Source: Halorussus sp. MSC15.2 (GTDB lineage: Archaea; Halobacteriota; Halobacteria; Halobacteriales; Haladaptataceae). Taken from it: a stretch of DNA of 64,000 nt. The notes beneath the pieces are model-generated. The model saw only the letters and a program-made list of their open reading frames with translations, searched no databases and was not told the DNA's origin. Numbering within the stretch: the stretch's first letter is position 1; the number at the start of each line of letters is the position of its first letter. Below are positions 20,737 to 29,384 of this stretch, piece after piece. The position numbers were made by a program, and so were the translations under genes. The DNA lies in NCBI RefSeq assembly GCF_010747475.1, contig NZ_VSLZ01000002.1, forward strand, positions 434,001 through 498,000, read 5' to 3'.

Positions 20737-20852
20737 TGGAACTGGTTTGTCGGTCAGGACGTTTAAGGACGGTGTTCTGGGGTGGGTGGATTCGTCGGTG
20801 CCACCGCGAGTATTCGGCAGGTCTAAAACGCCACAGTTCCAACCCCGTACGT

Positions 20853-21254
20853 ATGAGCGTCGAAACCGACGTCGACGGTGAGCCGACCGAACTCTCGCGC
20901 GTCGAAGAACTCGCAGGCGAACTCGGCGAGGCCATCGCCCAGACGCCGGAGTACCAGCGGTTCGAGGAGACCAAGGAGGCCGTCGAGCAGGACGACGAGG
21001 CCCAAGAGAAGGTCCAAGAGTTCGAGCAGTTGCGCCAGGAGTTCATGCTGGCGCGCCAGACCGGCGAGGCGACTCAGGAGGACGTACAGAAGGTCCGCGA
21101 GGCCCAGCAAGAGCTTCACTCTCTGCCGGTGATGGACGAGTACCTGCAGGCCCAAGAGGACCTCGAAGCGAAGCTAGAGAACGTCAACAAAGTCATCTCG
21201 GAACCGCTGGCCGTTGACTTCAGCGACCAGTCGAGCGGTTGCTGCGAGGACTGA
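20853..21254 (+). CDS. YlbF/YmcA-family helical protein
   Basis: 133 aa, nearly all helical: LAGELGEAIAQTPEYQRFEE, KEAVEQDDEAQEKVQEFEQL and the helix around LPVMDEYLQAQEDLEAKLEN match the YlbF/Com_YlbF family. It ends in SSGCCED, a Cys pair that may bind a cluster or metal as in the Bacillus YaaT-YlbF-YmcA complex. In bacteria these proteins act in competence, biofilm and RNA processing; the archaeal role is not known. ATG at 20853 is favoured; the 39-residue in-frame extension runs over promoter sequence. Confidence 0.75.
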   Translation: MSVETDVDGEPTELSRVEELAGELGEAIAQTPEYQRFEETKEAVEQDDEAQEKVQEFEQLRQEFMLARQTGEATQEDVQKVREAQQELHSLPVMDEYLQAQEDLEAKLENVNKVISEPLAVDFSDQSSGCCED

Positions 21255-21310
21255 CGAACTCGCCTTTCTCCGGTTCATTTTCGAAATCTGGCAAGGACGC
21301 CTAAGTCTCC

Positions 21311-21324
21311 AGAAATTCATTTCT
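21311..21324. promoter_or_regulatory. Inverted repeat upstream of the PRC-barrel repeat protein
   Basis: AGAAAT-TC-ATTTCT, 6-bp arms, 17 bases before the ATG at 21342. A related ATTT-TCG-AAAT lies at 21277-21287. The two may bind one regulator, judging by position only. Confidence 0.35.
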
Positions 21325-21341
21325 ATCACAGTGGGGGAACT

Positions 21342-22934
21342 ATGGTAGACGAAAACCGAACCGAGACAGCCGAGGGCGTAGCACGGGGGAACCAGACCAA
21401 CATCACGACCGACCGCGAGACGATGCGAACGTGGTTCGAAGAGAGCGGCGTCGAACCCGGTTTCCGACCCACCGAGTCCGGCGAGCGGGAAGTACACGTT
21501 CACCATCCCGACGATGAGGTCGAGGACGTCGAGACGGTCTCGTGGGACGAGTTCCACGAACACCTCACCGACAACGAACTCGCGCTCGTTCGACACGCCG
21601 ACCGGTCGGGCAGCGAGCAGTTCGAACTCATCGACCGGACCGAGGCCGTCGAGCGCGCCACGCTCGACGACGAGGAGGTCGAGAAGGCCCTGATGGAGGG
21701 CGAGACGGTCGAGACTCAAATCACCGAGACGAAGGTCATCGAGCGGACCGTCCGGGAGACCGAGACCATCGAGAGCAAAGTTGTCGATAGCGAAATCGTC
21801 CGCGACGAGGTCGTCGATAGCGAACTCGTCCGGCGCGAGATATCGAACATCCACCTCGGCGAACGCGAGTCGGGCGTGGCCATCGTCTCGGACTACGAGG
21901 CCACGGCGTGGGAGGAGGACGTCGAGGAAATCGAACTCGCCGAACAGGAGGTCATCACGGTGGACGTGGACGAGACTCGGGACGTGACCCGCGAAATCAT
22001 CGAGCGCAAGCGGGTCGAGAGCCGAGTCGTGGACCGCGACGTGGAGGGGACCGAGACCGTCGAGTCCGACACGTTGGAGAGTCGCGTGGACCTCGAAGGC
22101 GTCCAGCGGACCATCCTCGAAAGCGACCTCCTCGGCGGACAGGTCGCCACCGAGGACGTCATCGAGGGCGGACACGTCGAGAGCGAGTTCACCGACGAGG
22201 GCGTCATCGAGACCGACCTCTACGAGCGCCGCATCGTCGAGGACGAGGTCGTGGACCGCAAGCGACTCACCTTCGAACTCGTGGACGAGGAACTCGTCAG
22301 TAGCGAGACCGTCGAGTCCATCATTGTCGAGACCATGCTCGTCGGGTCCGACGCCACCGTCGAAGCCGTCGAGGGCGAACGCCTCGACGCGGAGGGCGTC
22401 CCCGTCGAACACGAGGAGACAGTAGTGAGCGAAGAGGTCACGACCGGCGCGGAGACCGAGACCACCACCGGAACCGTCGAAGAGTCCATTGCGAGGGACG
22501 ATACCGCGACCGAAGAGGAGATGACGGCCGCCGAGGGAGAGACCGTCACGGACGACGACACCGCCACCGCGAGCGCCGAAACTACGGCCGCCGAGGACGA
22601 GACGGCGATGGGCGACACGCCGGACGAAGACGAGACGGTGGCGGACGCGAGCGAGACGATGGTCGAGGACGAGACGGTGGCCGAGGACGAGATGGTCGTA
22701 CTGGACGACGACGACGTCGGCAAAGACGTGATGGACGCCAACGACGAGAAGGTCGGCGTCGTCACGGAGGTGGACGAAGCCGAGAACGTGATGTACGTGG
22801 ACCCGCACCCGGGTCTCGCCCAGCGCGTCAAGACTCGGCTCGGGTGGGAGGGTCACGACGACGACGCCTACACCGTCGAACCCGACCGCATCTCCGAAAT
22901 CGACGACGACCGCATCCGACTCCGCAGCATGTAG
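21342..22934 (+). CDS. Acidic Val/Glu repeat protein with C-terminal PRC-barrel-like domain
   Basis: 530 aa, very acidic. Residues ~25-110 form a globular N-terminal part (TMRTWFEESGVEPGFRPTES, VSWDEFHEHLTDNELALVRH). Residues ~110-350 are dense repeats of alternating beta strands and charged turns such as VVDSEIVRDEVVDSELV and RVVDRDVEGTETVES. A low-complexity Thr/Glu/Asp linker runs ~350-445. The last ~80 residues (VGKDVMDANDEKVGVVTEVD, later DRISEIDDDRIRLRSM) look like a PRC-barrel domain. No TM helix or signal, so it is cytoplasmic. The repeats could form a beta-solenoid rod; the PRC barrel suggests an RNA- or protein-binding adapter. Function unknown. Confidence 0.7.
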   Translation: MVDENRTETAEGVARGNQTNITTDRETMRTWFEESGVEPGFRPTESGEREVHVHHPDDEVEDVETVSWDEFHEHLTDNELALVRHADRSGSEQFELIDRTEAVERATLDDEEVEKALMEGETVETQITETKVIERTVRETETIESKVVDSEIVRDEVVDSELVRREISNIHLGERESGVAIVSDYEATAWEEDVEEIELAEQEVITVDVDETRDVTREIIERKRVESRVVDRDVEGTETVESDTLESRVDLEGVQRTILESDLLGGQVATEDVIEGGHVESEFTDEGVIETDLYERRIVEDEVVDRKRLTFELVDEELVSSETVESIIVETMLVGSDATVEAVEGERLDAEGVPVEHEETVVSEEVTTGAETETTTGTVEESIARDDTATEEEMTAAEGETVTDDDTATASAETTAAEDETAMGDTPDEDETVADASETMVEDETVAEDEMVVLDDDDVGKDVMDANDEKVGVVTEVDEAENVMYVDPHPGLAQRVKTRLGWEGHDDDAYTVEPDRISEIDDDRIRLRSM

Positions 22935-22982
22935 TCGCCGCGAAGAACAACACTTACCTCTTTTGTCGGTCCACTGGGCCAC

Positions 22983-23816
22983 ATGGCAATCCACAGCGAC
23001 TGGGGAGACTGGCTCCCGCGCGCGGTCGAAGACGCCGACCCCGAGGGCATCGCGGTCTGGTACCTCGGCTGTAACGGCTTCGTGCTGAAGGCCGCGAACA
23101 CGACGCTCTACATCGACCCGTACCTCGGCACCGGCGACCCGCCGCGGACGGTCCGGATGGTGCCGGTACCGTTCGACCCCGCCGACGTGGACGAGGCGGA
23201 CGCGATTCTGGCGACGCACGAGCACACCGACCACGTTCACGGTCCGAGCCAGGCCCCGATTCTCGAATCGACGGACGCCACCTTCCACGCGCCCGACGAT
23301 AGCCTCGAAGTGGCGCGCGAGGAGGAGAACTGGACCGACGAGTGGGACGTGCGCGACGACCAACTCGAAGCAGTCGCGGAGGGCGACACCTTCGAGGTCG
23401 GCGCGTTCACGGTCCACGTCGAACCCGCCCACGACCCCGACGCGACCCACCCTGTCAGCTACGTCGTGGAGTACGACGGCCGGACCTTCTTCCACGGCGG
23501 CGACACCAAACCGAGCGACGAGTTCGCCCGCGTCGGCGAGGAGTACGACATCGACCTCGGCGTGCTGGCGTTCGGGAGCGTCGGTCGGATTCCGGACAAG
23601 GAGACCGGCGAACCCCAGCGCACGCGGTGGTACAACGACGAGAATCAGGCGGTCGAAGCCGCCAGCGACCTCCGGTTCGACCGCTTCCTGCCCAGCCACT
23701 GGGACATGTGGAAGGGGCTGACCGCCGACCCGACCGCGCTCCACGACCACGCGCGGAGTTTCGATTACCCCCAGCAGTTGGAAGTCGTGGAGATTGGCGA
23801 CCGCGTGGACGTCTGA
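22983..23816 (+). CDS. MBL-fold metal-dependent hydrolase (UlaG-like)
   Basis: 277 aa. Metallo-beta-lactamase fold with ATHEHTDHVHGPS (HxHxDH, near residues 78-83), PAHDPDATHPVSY and FFHGGDTKPSDEF metal ligands, ending in LPSHWDMWKG. This pattern is closest to the L-ascorbate-6-phosphate lactonase (UlaG)/YtkL branch. The natural substrate in haloarchaea is not known. It starts 48 bases after the preceding gene, so it may be the second gene of that transcript. Confidence 0.85.
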   Translation: MAIHSDWGDWLPRAVEDADPEGIAVWYLGCNGFVLKAANTTLYIDPYLGTGDPPRTVRMVPVPFDPADVDEADAILATHEHTDHVHGPSQAPILESTDATFHAPDDSLEVAREEENWTDEWDVRDDQLEAVAEGDTFEVGAFTVHVEPAHDPDATHPVSYVVEYDGRTFFHGGDTKPSDEFARVGEEYDIDLGVLAFGSVGRIPDKETGEPQRTRWYNDENQAVEAASDLRFDRFLPSHWDMWKGLTADPTALHDHARSFDYPQQLEVVEIGDRVDV

Positions 23817-23916
23817 AATCCGATTTTCGACCCGTTTTATTCTCCTCCGGACTGCAACCCTTCCCGTCCTGCTCTTTCCCGACGAAGGTTCAAATACGAG
23901 GACGGGACGAAACCCG

Positions 23917-23999
23917 CCCGGACGCCTCGTGCGGTCGCCCGGAAGTCGGGGCCGGGGACCGCCAGTCCGACTACCTCGAAAGAGCTGAGCCAATTGAAC
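23917..23999 (+). ncRNA. Candidate structured ncRNA, copy A
   Basis: A predicted hairpin spans 23919-23969. The outer stem is CGGAC/GTCCG, then there is an asymmetric loop (7 nt against CA), a GCGGTC/GACCGC stem, a CCCGG/CCGGG stem and an AAGTCGGGG loop. The same structure with a changed base pair (C-G to U-G) recurs at 54176-54225. Both copies share CCGGGGACCGCCAGTCCG exactly and a GAGCCAA-type tail. A TATA-like TCAAATA at 23890-23896 lies about 29 bases before the hairpin. It sits in a gap between converging genes, where a protein leader is unlikely. Transcription is inferred and no known RNA class is assigned. Confidence 0.55.
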
Positions 24000-24012
24000 G
24001 AGAGAGCGTCCG

Positions 24013-24996
24013 CTACACCCAACAGAGCGACGCCACGCCCGCGGGCAGTTCACCCGCCTCGACCCACTCGCCAGAGGCCCGGAGAATCACGCTCCCGCCG
24101 TTCGTGCCAGCGAAGACTCGCCCGTCGGCGTCGGCGGTCCACGATAGCACGACTTCCTCGGGCTGGCCCGGATAGGGGACCGATTCGAGGGTGTCGCCGT
24201 CGTTCTCGGACTCGAACAGCGCCGCGTCCGCACCGCGCGCGCCCTCCCACGTCCCCGGCGAGGACTGCGCCGCCGCGGCGTAGAGCGTCCCGTCGTGCGC
24301 GAAGGCCTCCCGGAAGTACGTTTGGTCCACGTCCGAATCGAGCCGAAGCCACATCTCGCCCGCGTCTCCTGTCCGGTAGAGACCGCCGCCGCAGGAGGCG
24401 ACGTAGTGGTCCGGCCCGCGCACGAGGACGTGGTGTACGTCGTCGTGGACCCCGGACCGGCGCTCCGCCCAACGCTCGCCGCGGTCCTCACTGACGTGGA
24501 CGCCGCCGACTTCCACGCCCGCGACCACGCGGTCGGGGGTCTCGGGATGCGCGCCGAGACTCCGGACGTGGGCCTCGTCGCGGTGGCGCGGCGTGTGCCA
24601 CCGGTCGCGCGACGGGAGGTCCTGAAAGCCCGATAGCTCCCGCCACGTCTCACCCTCGTCTTCCGAGACATACAGATGAGCGGGGTGCGTCCCGGCGTAC
24701 AGGCGCTTTCCGTCGAGCGAATCTCGACGATGTTCGTCGTCCCCGCGGGATGACTCACCGCCAACAGGGTCGCCGAGAACCGAGTAGACTTCCTCGCGCG
24801 GGACCTCCAAGTCCGTCCACGAGTCACCGCCGTCGGTCGAACGGTACAACCCGGACTTCGTCGCGGCGAACACGCCGTCCCAGCCGTCGAATCGGCGGAC
24901 GCGCACGACGCGCCCGGCGTCCAGCACCCGCTCTGCCGAGTCGAATCGCGGACCGTCGGCGCGGTAGACCCCGTCGTAGGTTCCAGCGAGCAGCAT
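24013..24996 (-). CDS. BNR/beta-propeller repeat protein
   Basis: 327 aa without signal peptide. Repeated propeller blades with Asp-box/BNR motifs: LYRSTDGGDSWTDLE, LYVSEDEGETWRELS, VHVSEDRGERWAE, LYRTGDAGEMWLRLD. The family (WD40/YVTN/BNR, as in photosystem-stability factor Ycf48 and sialidases) forms a circular protein-binding platform. The start MLLAGTYDGVYRADGP at 24996 begins directly with the first blade; the frame stays open upstream but the extension reads as non-coding. Role in haloarchaea is unknown. Confidence 0.75.
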   Translation of the reverse strand: MLLAGTYDGVYRADGPRFDSAERVLDAGRVVRVRRFDGWDGVFAATKSGLYRSTDGGDSWTDLEVPREEVYSVLGDPVGGESSRGDDEHRRDSLDGKRLYAGTHPAHLYVSEDEGETWRELSGFQDLPSRDRWHTPRHRDEAHVRSLGAHPETPDRVVAGVEVGGVHVSEDRGERWAERRSGVHDDVHHVLVRGPDHYVASCGGGLYRTGDAGEMWLRLDSDVDQTYFREAFAHDGTLYAAAAQSSPGTWEGARGADAALFESENDGDTLESVPYPGQPEEVVLSWTADADGRVFAGTNGGSVILRASGEWVEAGELPAGVASLCWV

Positions 24997-25225
24997 AGCT
25001 GTGGGTACGTTCGTCACACGCAAATAGATGCGTACTGTCGGCCATCGTTCGCCTGGAACACGCGGTAAAAGAGTTCTACCGTGGTTTTTGGACACTTCTT
25101 CTCGGAACGATTCCGTGCGCCAGACGACGACCAACCGCGTACTCCGCCCGAATTCGGGGAGACTCGGGACTGTTTCGCTCGGTGCGGGCGTGTGATTTAT
25201 ATGGCCGTTCTGGGATGTGAACCGT

Positions 25226-27241
25226 ATGAGTGACAGTATGACCGAGGTGGTGACGACGAACGAGAGTGGCGTCGTCGTAGAGAAGTCGTTCGAGGGGGAG
25301 GAGTTCGCGGTCCCCGCTATCAAGTTTGTCGTTCGCTCCGAACGTGACGAGCGCGCGGCCCTCCGACTCGCAGACAGCGTCCCGGAGGAGTTCCCGATGG
25401 ACAACGTCGGCTTCCACCCCGACTACGAGAACGACAACTGGACCGCGTACAAGGACCACCGCGTGGAGTTCGAGCGCGAACTCGACCCCGGCGAGGAACT
25501 GGTCACGGTGTACGGCGTCCGACTCGCCGAGGACGACGACCCGTCGATGTTCCTCGGCGCGCCGACCATCGAGGAAATCGCGCCCGTCACGCTCGACTCC
25601 GCGACGACCGACGCGGACGACGCTTTAGATGCCGAACCCGAGGCGGACGCCGCCGGCCCGGACCTCGACGGCGAAGTCGGCGGCCCGGACGGGAACACCA
25701 TCACCGACATCGTCTCGGAGAAGGACAGCCAACTCGTCCGCGACGTGGTCGCGGGCGACGAGGAACTCGGACTGGACGAGGACGCCGAGGACCCGCTCGC
25801 CGGAGATGCCGAGGACCCGCTTGCGGGCGAGAGCGAGGACGACCCGCTGGCCGTGGACGGAGACGCCGACCCCCTTGCCGAGGAGAGCGAAAGCCCGCTC
25901 GCGGAGGAGGGAGACGACCTGCTCGGTGGCTCGGAGGACCCGCTCGGCGAACCGACCGACGCCGAGGAAGGCGACCCGTTAGCCGACGACTCGGAGAGCT
26001 TCCTCGAACCCGAAGACGAACGCGCCGACGGGACGGCGGCGGGCGAATCGGAGGCGGCCGAACTCGACGACGAGCAAGCCGACGCCGAAGGGACCGACTC
26101 GGACGCCGAGGAACCGGCAGTCGCCGACCCCGACGACGAGGAGGACGCGACGGCGCCGTCGGGGACCGCCGACGAGACGGCGACCGCGGACCCCGAGACC
26201 TCGCCGCCCAGTCCCGGAAGCGTGGCGGCCGCGCTGGCCGACGAGATTCGCGCGGGCGAGGTGTCCGACGACGACATGCGGGCCATCCAGCGCGAGTTGG
26301 ACGTGGAGACGCCCGAGAGTACGAACGTGCGCATCCGCCACCTCCAGTCGCGAGTCGAGGACCTCTCGGCGTACACCGAGGCGCTGGAGGAGTTCATCGA
26401 CGAGAACGGCGTCGCCGAGGACATCTTCGGTGACTTCGAGGACGACATCGCGCAGGTCCGGGCGGACGTCGAGGCGTTCGAGGACGAGGTACAGGCGCTG
26501 CGCAGCGGGACCGACGCGACGGACGAGCGCATCGACGAACTCGAAACGGACCTCTCTGACCTCGAAGCCGACTTCGAGGAACTCGACGACCTGCGGAGCG
26601 ACCTCCGCGACGTCGAGAGCGACCTCCGCGAAGACGTGCGCGAGTTCAAGTCGGACTTCCGCGGGGACGTCGACGACTTGGAGGGCGAAGTCGGCGGTCT
26701 CGAAGACGAAGTGGACGACTTGGAGAGCGAAGTGAGCGGTCTCGAAAGCGAGGTCGGCGACTTGGAGAGCGAGGTCGGCGATATCGACGCTCTCCGAGAC
26801 GAGGTCGCCGAAATCGAGACGCTCCGCGAGGAAATCGAGTCGCTGGAGGCGGTCCGTCAGGAGGTCGATGCGCTCGAAGACCAACTCGAAGACGTCGGCG
26901 GATTCGGCGAGGAAATCGAGACGCTCGGAACCCAACTGGCGGAACTCGAAGACCTCGTCGGTGCGAACACCACCGACGTGACGGAAGTGAACGACGAGTT
27001 GGAGAGTGTCAACGACGAGATACGGTCGGTTCGCGACGAACTCGGCGAGGTTAGCGACGTTGCCGAGACGGTAGAGGACGTGTCCGAGAACGTCGAGTCG
27101 CTGTCCGAGGACCTCGACGCACTGGAGGAGAACCTCACCGCTCGCGTCGAGAGCGTCGAAGGTGACGTCGGCGATATCCACGACGAACTCGAAGGACTTC
27201 AGGAGTGGCGTGAACGCATCAACGACGTCTTCGGTAACTGA
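25226..27241 (+). CDS. Acidic coiled-coil protein with N-terminal beta domain
   Basis: About 671 aa. Residues 1-115 form a beta-rich domain (VVVEKSFEGEEFAVPAIKFVV, PMDNVGFHPDYENDNW, VTVYGVRL). Residues ~120-330 are a very acidic linker with repeats like EDPLAGDAEDPLAGESEDD. From about 340 to the end there is a long coiled coil with near-perfect heptads (DLESEVSGLESEVGDLESEVG, then IDALRDEVAEIETLREEIES). The whole looks like a rod with a globular head, a shape shared with chromosome, cell-envelope or scaffold proteins. It is followed 11 bases later by a histidine kinase gene, suggesting an operon. Start ATG at 25226 is favoured, though two other Mets lie within nine codons. Confidence 0.7.
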   Translation: MSDSMTEVVTTNESGVVVEKSFEGEEFAVPAIKFVVRSERDERAALRLADSVPEEFPMDNVGFHPDYENDNWTAYKDHRVEFERELDPGEELVTVYGVRLAEDDDPSMFLGAPTIEEIAPVTLDSATTDADDALDAEPEADAAGPDLDGEVGGPDGNTITDIVSEKDSQLVRDVVAGDEELGLDEDAEDPLAGDAEDPLAGESEDDPLAVDGDADPLAEESESPLAEEGDDLLGGSEDPLGEPTDAEEGDPLADDSESFLEPEDERADGTAAGESEAAELDDEQADAEGTDSDAEEPAVADPDDEEDATAPSGTADETATADPETSPPSPGSVAAALADEIRAGEVSDDDMRAIQRELDVETPESTNVRIRHLQSRVEDLSAYTEALEEFIDENGVAEDIFGDFEDDIAQVRADVEAFEDEVQALRSGTDATDERIDELETDLSDLEADFEELDDLRSDLRDVESDLREDVREFKSDFRGDVDDLEGEVGGLEDEVDDLESEVSGLESEVGDLESEVGDIDALRDEVAEIETLREEIESLEAVRQEVDALEDQLEDVGGFGEEIETLGTQLAELEDLVGANTTDVTEVNDELESVNDEIRSVRDELGEVSDVAETVEDVSENVESLSEDLDALEENLTARVESVEGDVGDIHDELEGLQEWRERINDVFGN

Positions 27242-27252
27242 CGGCTACTTTT

Positions 27253-28302
27253 ATGTTCTCGCCGTTAGACGTGTCGGGAGTGTCGCGTTACGCCGTCCGG
27301 GTCAGGGAGTGGTCCGTCGCCGGACTCGGCGCAGGGTTGCTCGCGGTCTCGGCGAGTTACTTCGCCGTCGATGGAAGCGTGGCCACGTCGGAGTACGTGC
27401 GGTTCGCCATCCCCATCGCGCTCTCGCTGTTCGTGGTCGCGCTGGGACTCTGGCTTCGGGCGGCGGAGCTACCGGCCGACCTCGTGTGCGTCGTCTTCCT
27501 CTGGAGTTTCACCGGGAGCGTGGTGATGGGCCTCTTGACGGGATGGATTTCGCTCCTCCAGTCGTTCGAGGGTCGCCCGATGCTCCAACCCGCGTCCATC
27601 GTGCTGACGAAGGTGGCGCTCGGCGCACTCGGCGGCGGTCTGCTCGGGGCCTACTACACTCGCCTCCAGCAACGCACCGACGAACTGGCCGAGCAGCGCA
27701 ATCGCCTCGACGAGTTCGCCAGTATCGTCTCTCACGACCTCCGGAATCCGATGAACGTCGCACAGGGCCACCTCGAACTCGCCCGGGAGACCGGCGAGGA
27801 CCGCCACTTCGAGGCGGTCGAGGACGCCCACGGCCGTATGGAGCGACTCGTGGACGAGGTGCTGGCGCTCTCGCGGCGCGGCGAGATGGTGGACGACGTG
27901 ACGCCGGTGAACCTGCGAGTCGTCGCCGAGGAGGCGTGGGACACCGTCGAGACGCCCGGGATGGACCTGCGAGTCGAGACCGACCGCCGCGTCGTCTCGG
28001 ACGACCGCCGCCTCCGGGCGCTGTTCGAGAACCTCTTCCGGAACGCCGTCGACCACGGCGGCGAGACGGTCACGGTCGGCGCGACCGACGAGGGGTTCTA
28101 CGTCGCCGACGACGGGCCGGGCATCCCGCCGGAGGACCGCGAACTCGTCTTCGAGGGCGGCTACTCCACACACCCCGACGGCACCGGATTCGGTCTCGCC
28201 ATCGTCCGGCGCATCGCGGAGGCTCACGACTGGCAGATACGTGTCACCGAGGGCGACAGCGGCGGTGCGCACTTCGAGTTCGTGGGCGTAGACCGCGAGT
28301 GA
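27253..28302 (+). CDS. Membrane sensor histidine kinase
   Basis: 349 aa. The N-terminal ~130 residues hold four to five TM helices without a clear extracellular sensor. A short coiled linker (LQQRTDELAEQRNRLDEFA) leads to the H box (SIVSHDLRNPMNVAQGHL, phospho-His near residue 160), the N box (LFRNAVDHGG), the G1 box (VADDGPGIPP) and the G2 box (GTGFGLAIVRR). All catalytic motifs are intact. The architecture is the haloarchaeal HisKA/HATPase type that signals to a response regulator encoded elsewhere. Starts 11 bases after the coiled-coil gene. Confidence 0.9.
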   Translation: MFSPLDVSGVSRYAVRVREWSVAGLGAGLLAVSASYFAVDGSVATSEYVRFAIPIALSLFVVALGLWLRAAELPADLVCVVFLWSFTGSVVMGLLTGWISLLQSFEGRPMLQPASIVLTKVALGALGGGLLGAYYTRLQQRTDELAEQRNRLDEFASIVSHDLRNPMNVAQGHLELARETGEDRHFEAVEDAHGRMERLVDEVLALSRRGEMVDDVTPVNLRVVAEEAWDTVETPGMDLRVETDRRVVSDDRRLRALFENLFRNAVDHGGETVTVGATDEGFYVADDGPGIPPEDRELVFEGGYSTHPDGTGFGLAIVRRIAEAHDWQIRVTEGDSGGAHFEFVGVDRE

Positions 28303-28422
28303 GTGGTTCTACGGCGCAGTAGTGCGAACGCCGTCACGAAACTCGGGACCGAGCGTAGGGGTCCTGTGACCGGATACCGCGAAACGCAACGCGTTTACTC
28401 CCGGTTCACCTTTGAACGAACA

Positions 28423-29322
28423 ATGACAGACACGATTGCGGTCGCCGTGCCGCGTAAGGGCCGCCCGCTGGAGGCGGTCCTCCAGCGCGTCGCCGAGGAG
28501 ACCGGCGCGGAGGAAGTCGCCGACGAAATCGTCTCGACGCTCCGCTACGAGAAGGCCGTCACGAAGGGCGACCAGACGCCCGACCGTGACGTCTACCACC
28601 GCCTCGCCGACTACAGCGACCTCGACGACCCCGCGAAACCCGACTTCACGCTCCTGCGCGACGACCGGGCCGGGAAGCCTCGTCGCATCGTCTTCGACAG
28701 CGTGACCGTCTCCGCGGGCGGCGTGAACCTCCGACTCGTCGGGCGCGAGGAACCGTTCCGTGCGCTCCGCAAGCACGACTTTGCGCTCGGGTTCGACAGC
28801 GCCGACCTCGTGCTGGAGGAGGTCGTGGAACTGCGCCCGGACCCGCTGACCCGCATCGCCGACCTGAACGCCCGCATCGACCCGCACGACACCGACGTCC
28901 GGGTCGTCGCCGGGATGGGAGACACGGTGTACCACACGCTGATGGCGACGCCCGAGACGCTCCCGCAGGGGGGCAGTCCCTCCCGCGAGTTCCTGCGGGA
29001 CTACGAGGGCGAACTCTGCATCTCGCCGCGGTACGAGCGCCTCGTGGAGGCGGTCATCGGGACGCGGAACTCGGACCCCCTCGATTTCGCCTACCCCGGC
29101 GAGGACGAGGAGGAGGAAGCCGCTATCGCAGACACTGGCGTCGGCGTCTACCTCACGGTGACCGGTTCGACCGCGCGGGAACACGGACTCGTCGTCGGCG
29201 AGGAACTGTTCCCGAGCGAGACGGTGCTGATGGAGAACTACGAGGAGACCGACGAGACGGCCGAGCGCGTCAAGGAACTGTTCGCGCGGGCCGAGACCGA
29301 GACCGAGATGGCTATCTACTGA
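28423..29322 (+). CDS. HisG-like (ATP phosphoribosyltransferase-fold) protein
   Basis: 299 aa. The start MTDTIAVAVPRKGRPLEAVL resembles the first beta strand and loop of HisG (VPxKGRL). ADLVLEEVVEL and YLTVTGSTAREHGLVVGEEL match HisG-like GYDLVLE and DLxSTGxTLxxNGL motifs. Other parts are diverged, and an acidic EDEEEEAA insert is present. True haloarchaeal HisG is expected elsewhere, so this is probably a paralogue with a changed substrate. ATG at 28423 starts the conserved part; the longer in-frame start would add 40 unsupported residues. Confidence 0.45.
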   Translation: MTDTIAVAVPRKGRPLEAVLQRVAEETGAEEVADEIVSTLRYEKAVTKGDQTPDRDVYHRLADYSDLDDPAKPDFTLLRDDRAGKPRRIVFDSVTVSAGGVNLRLVGREEPFRALRKHDFALGFDSADLVLEEVVELRPDPLTRIADLNARIDPHDTDVRVVAGMGDTVYHTLMATPETLPQGGSPSREFLRDYEGELCISPRYERLVEAVIGTRNSDPLDFAYPGEDEEEEAAIADTGVGVYLTVTGSTAREHGLVVGEELFPSETVLMENYEETDETAERVKELFARAETETEMAIY

Positions 29323-29384
29323 GTCGGCGCGGTCGCCGTCGTTTTCTTCGTGTCGCTCGCGATTCGTTTTCCGGCGTGTGACGT

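Noticed and set aside
23886-23900. GGTTCAAATA resembling a tRNA T-loop
   Set aside because: No acceptor, D or anticodon stems can be built around it; it is better read as the TATA-like element of the candidate ncRNA.
21174-24053. 959-codon minus-strand frame across the acidic repeat protein and the MBL gene
   Set aside because: Antisense to two genes with clear protein features; its Val/Asp-Leu repeats are the mirror of the acidic repeats.
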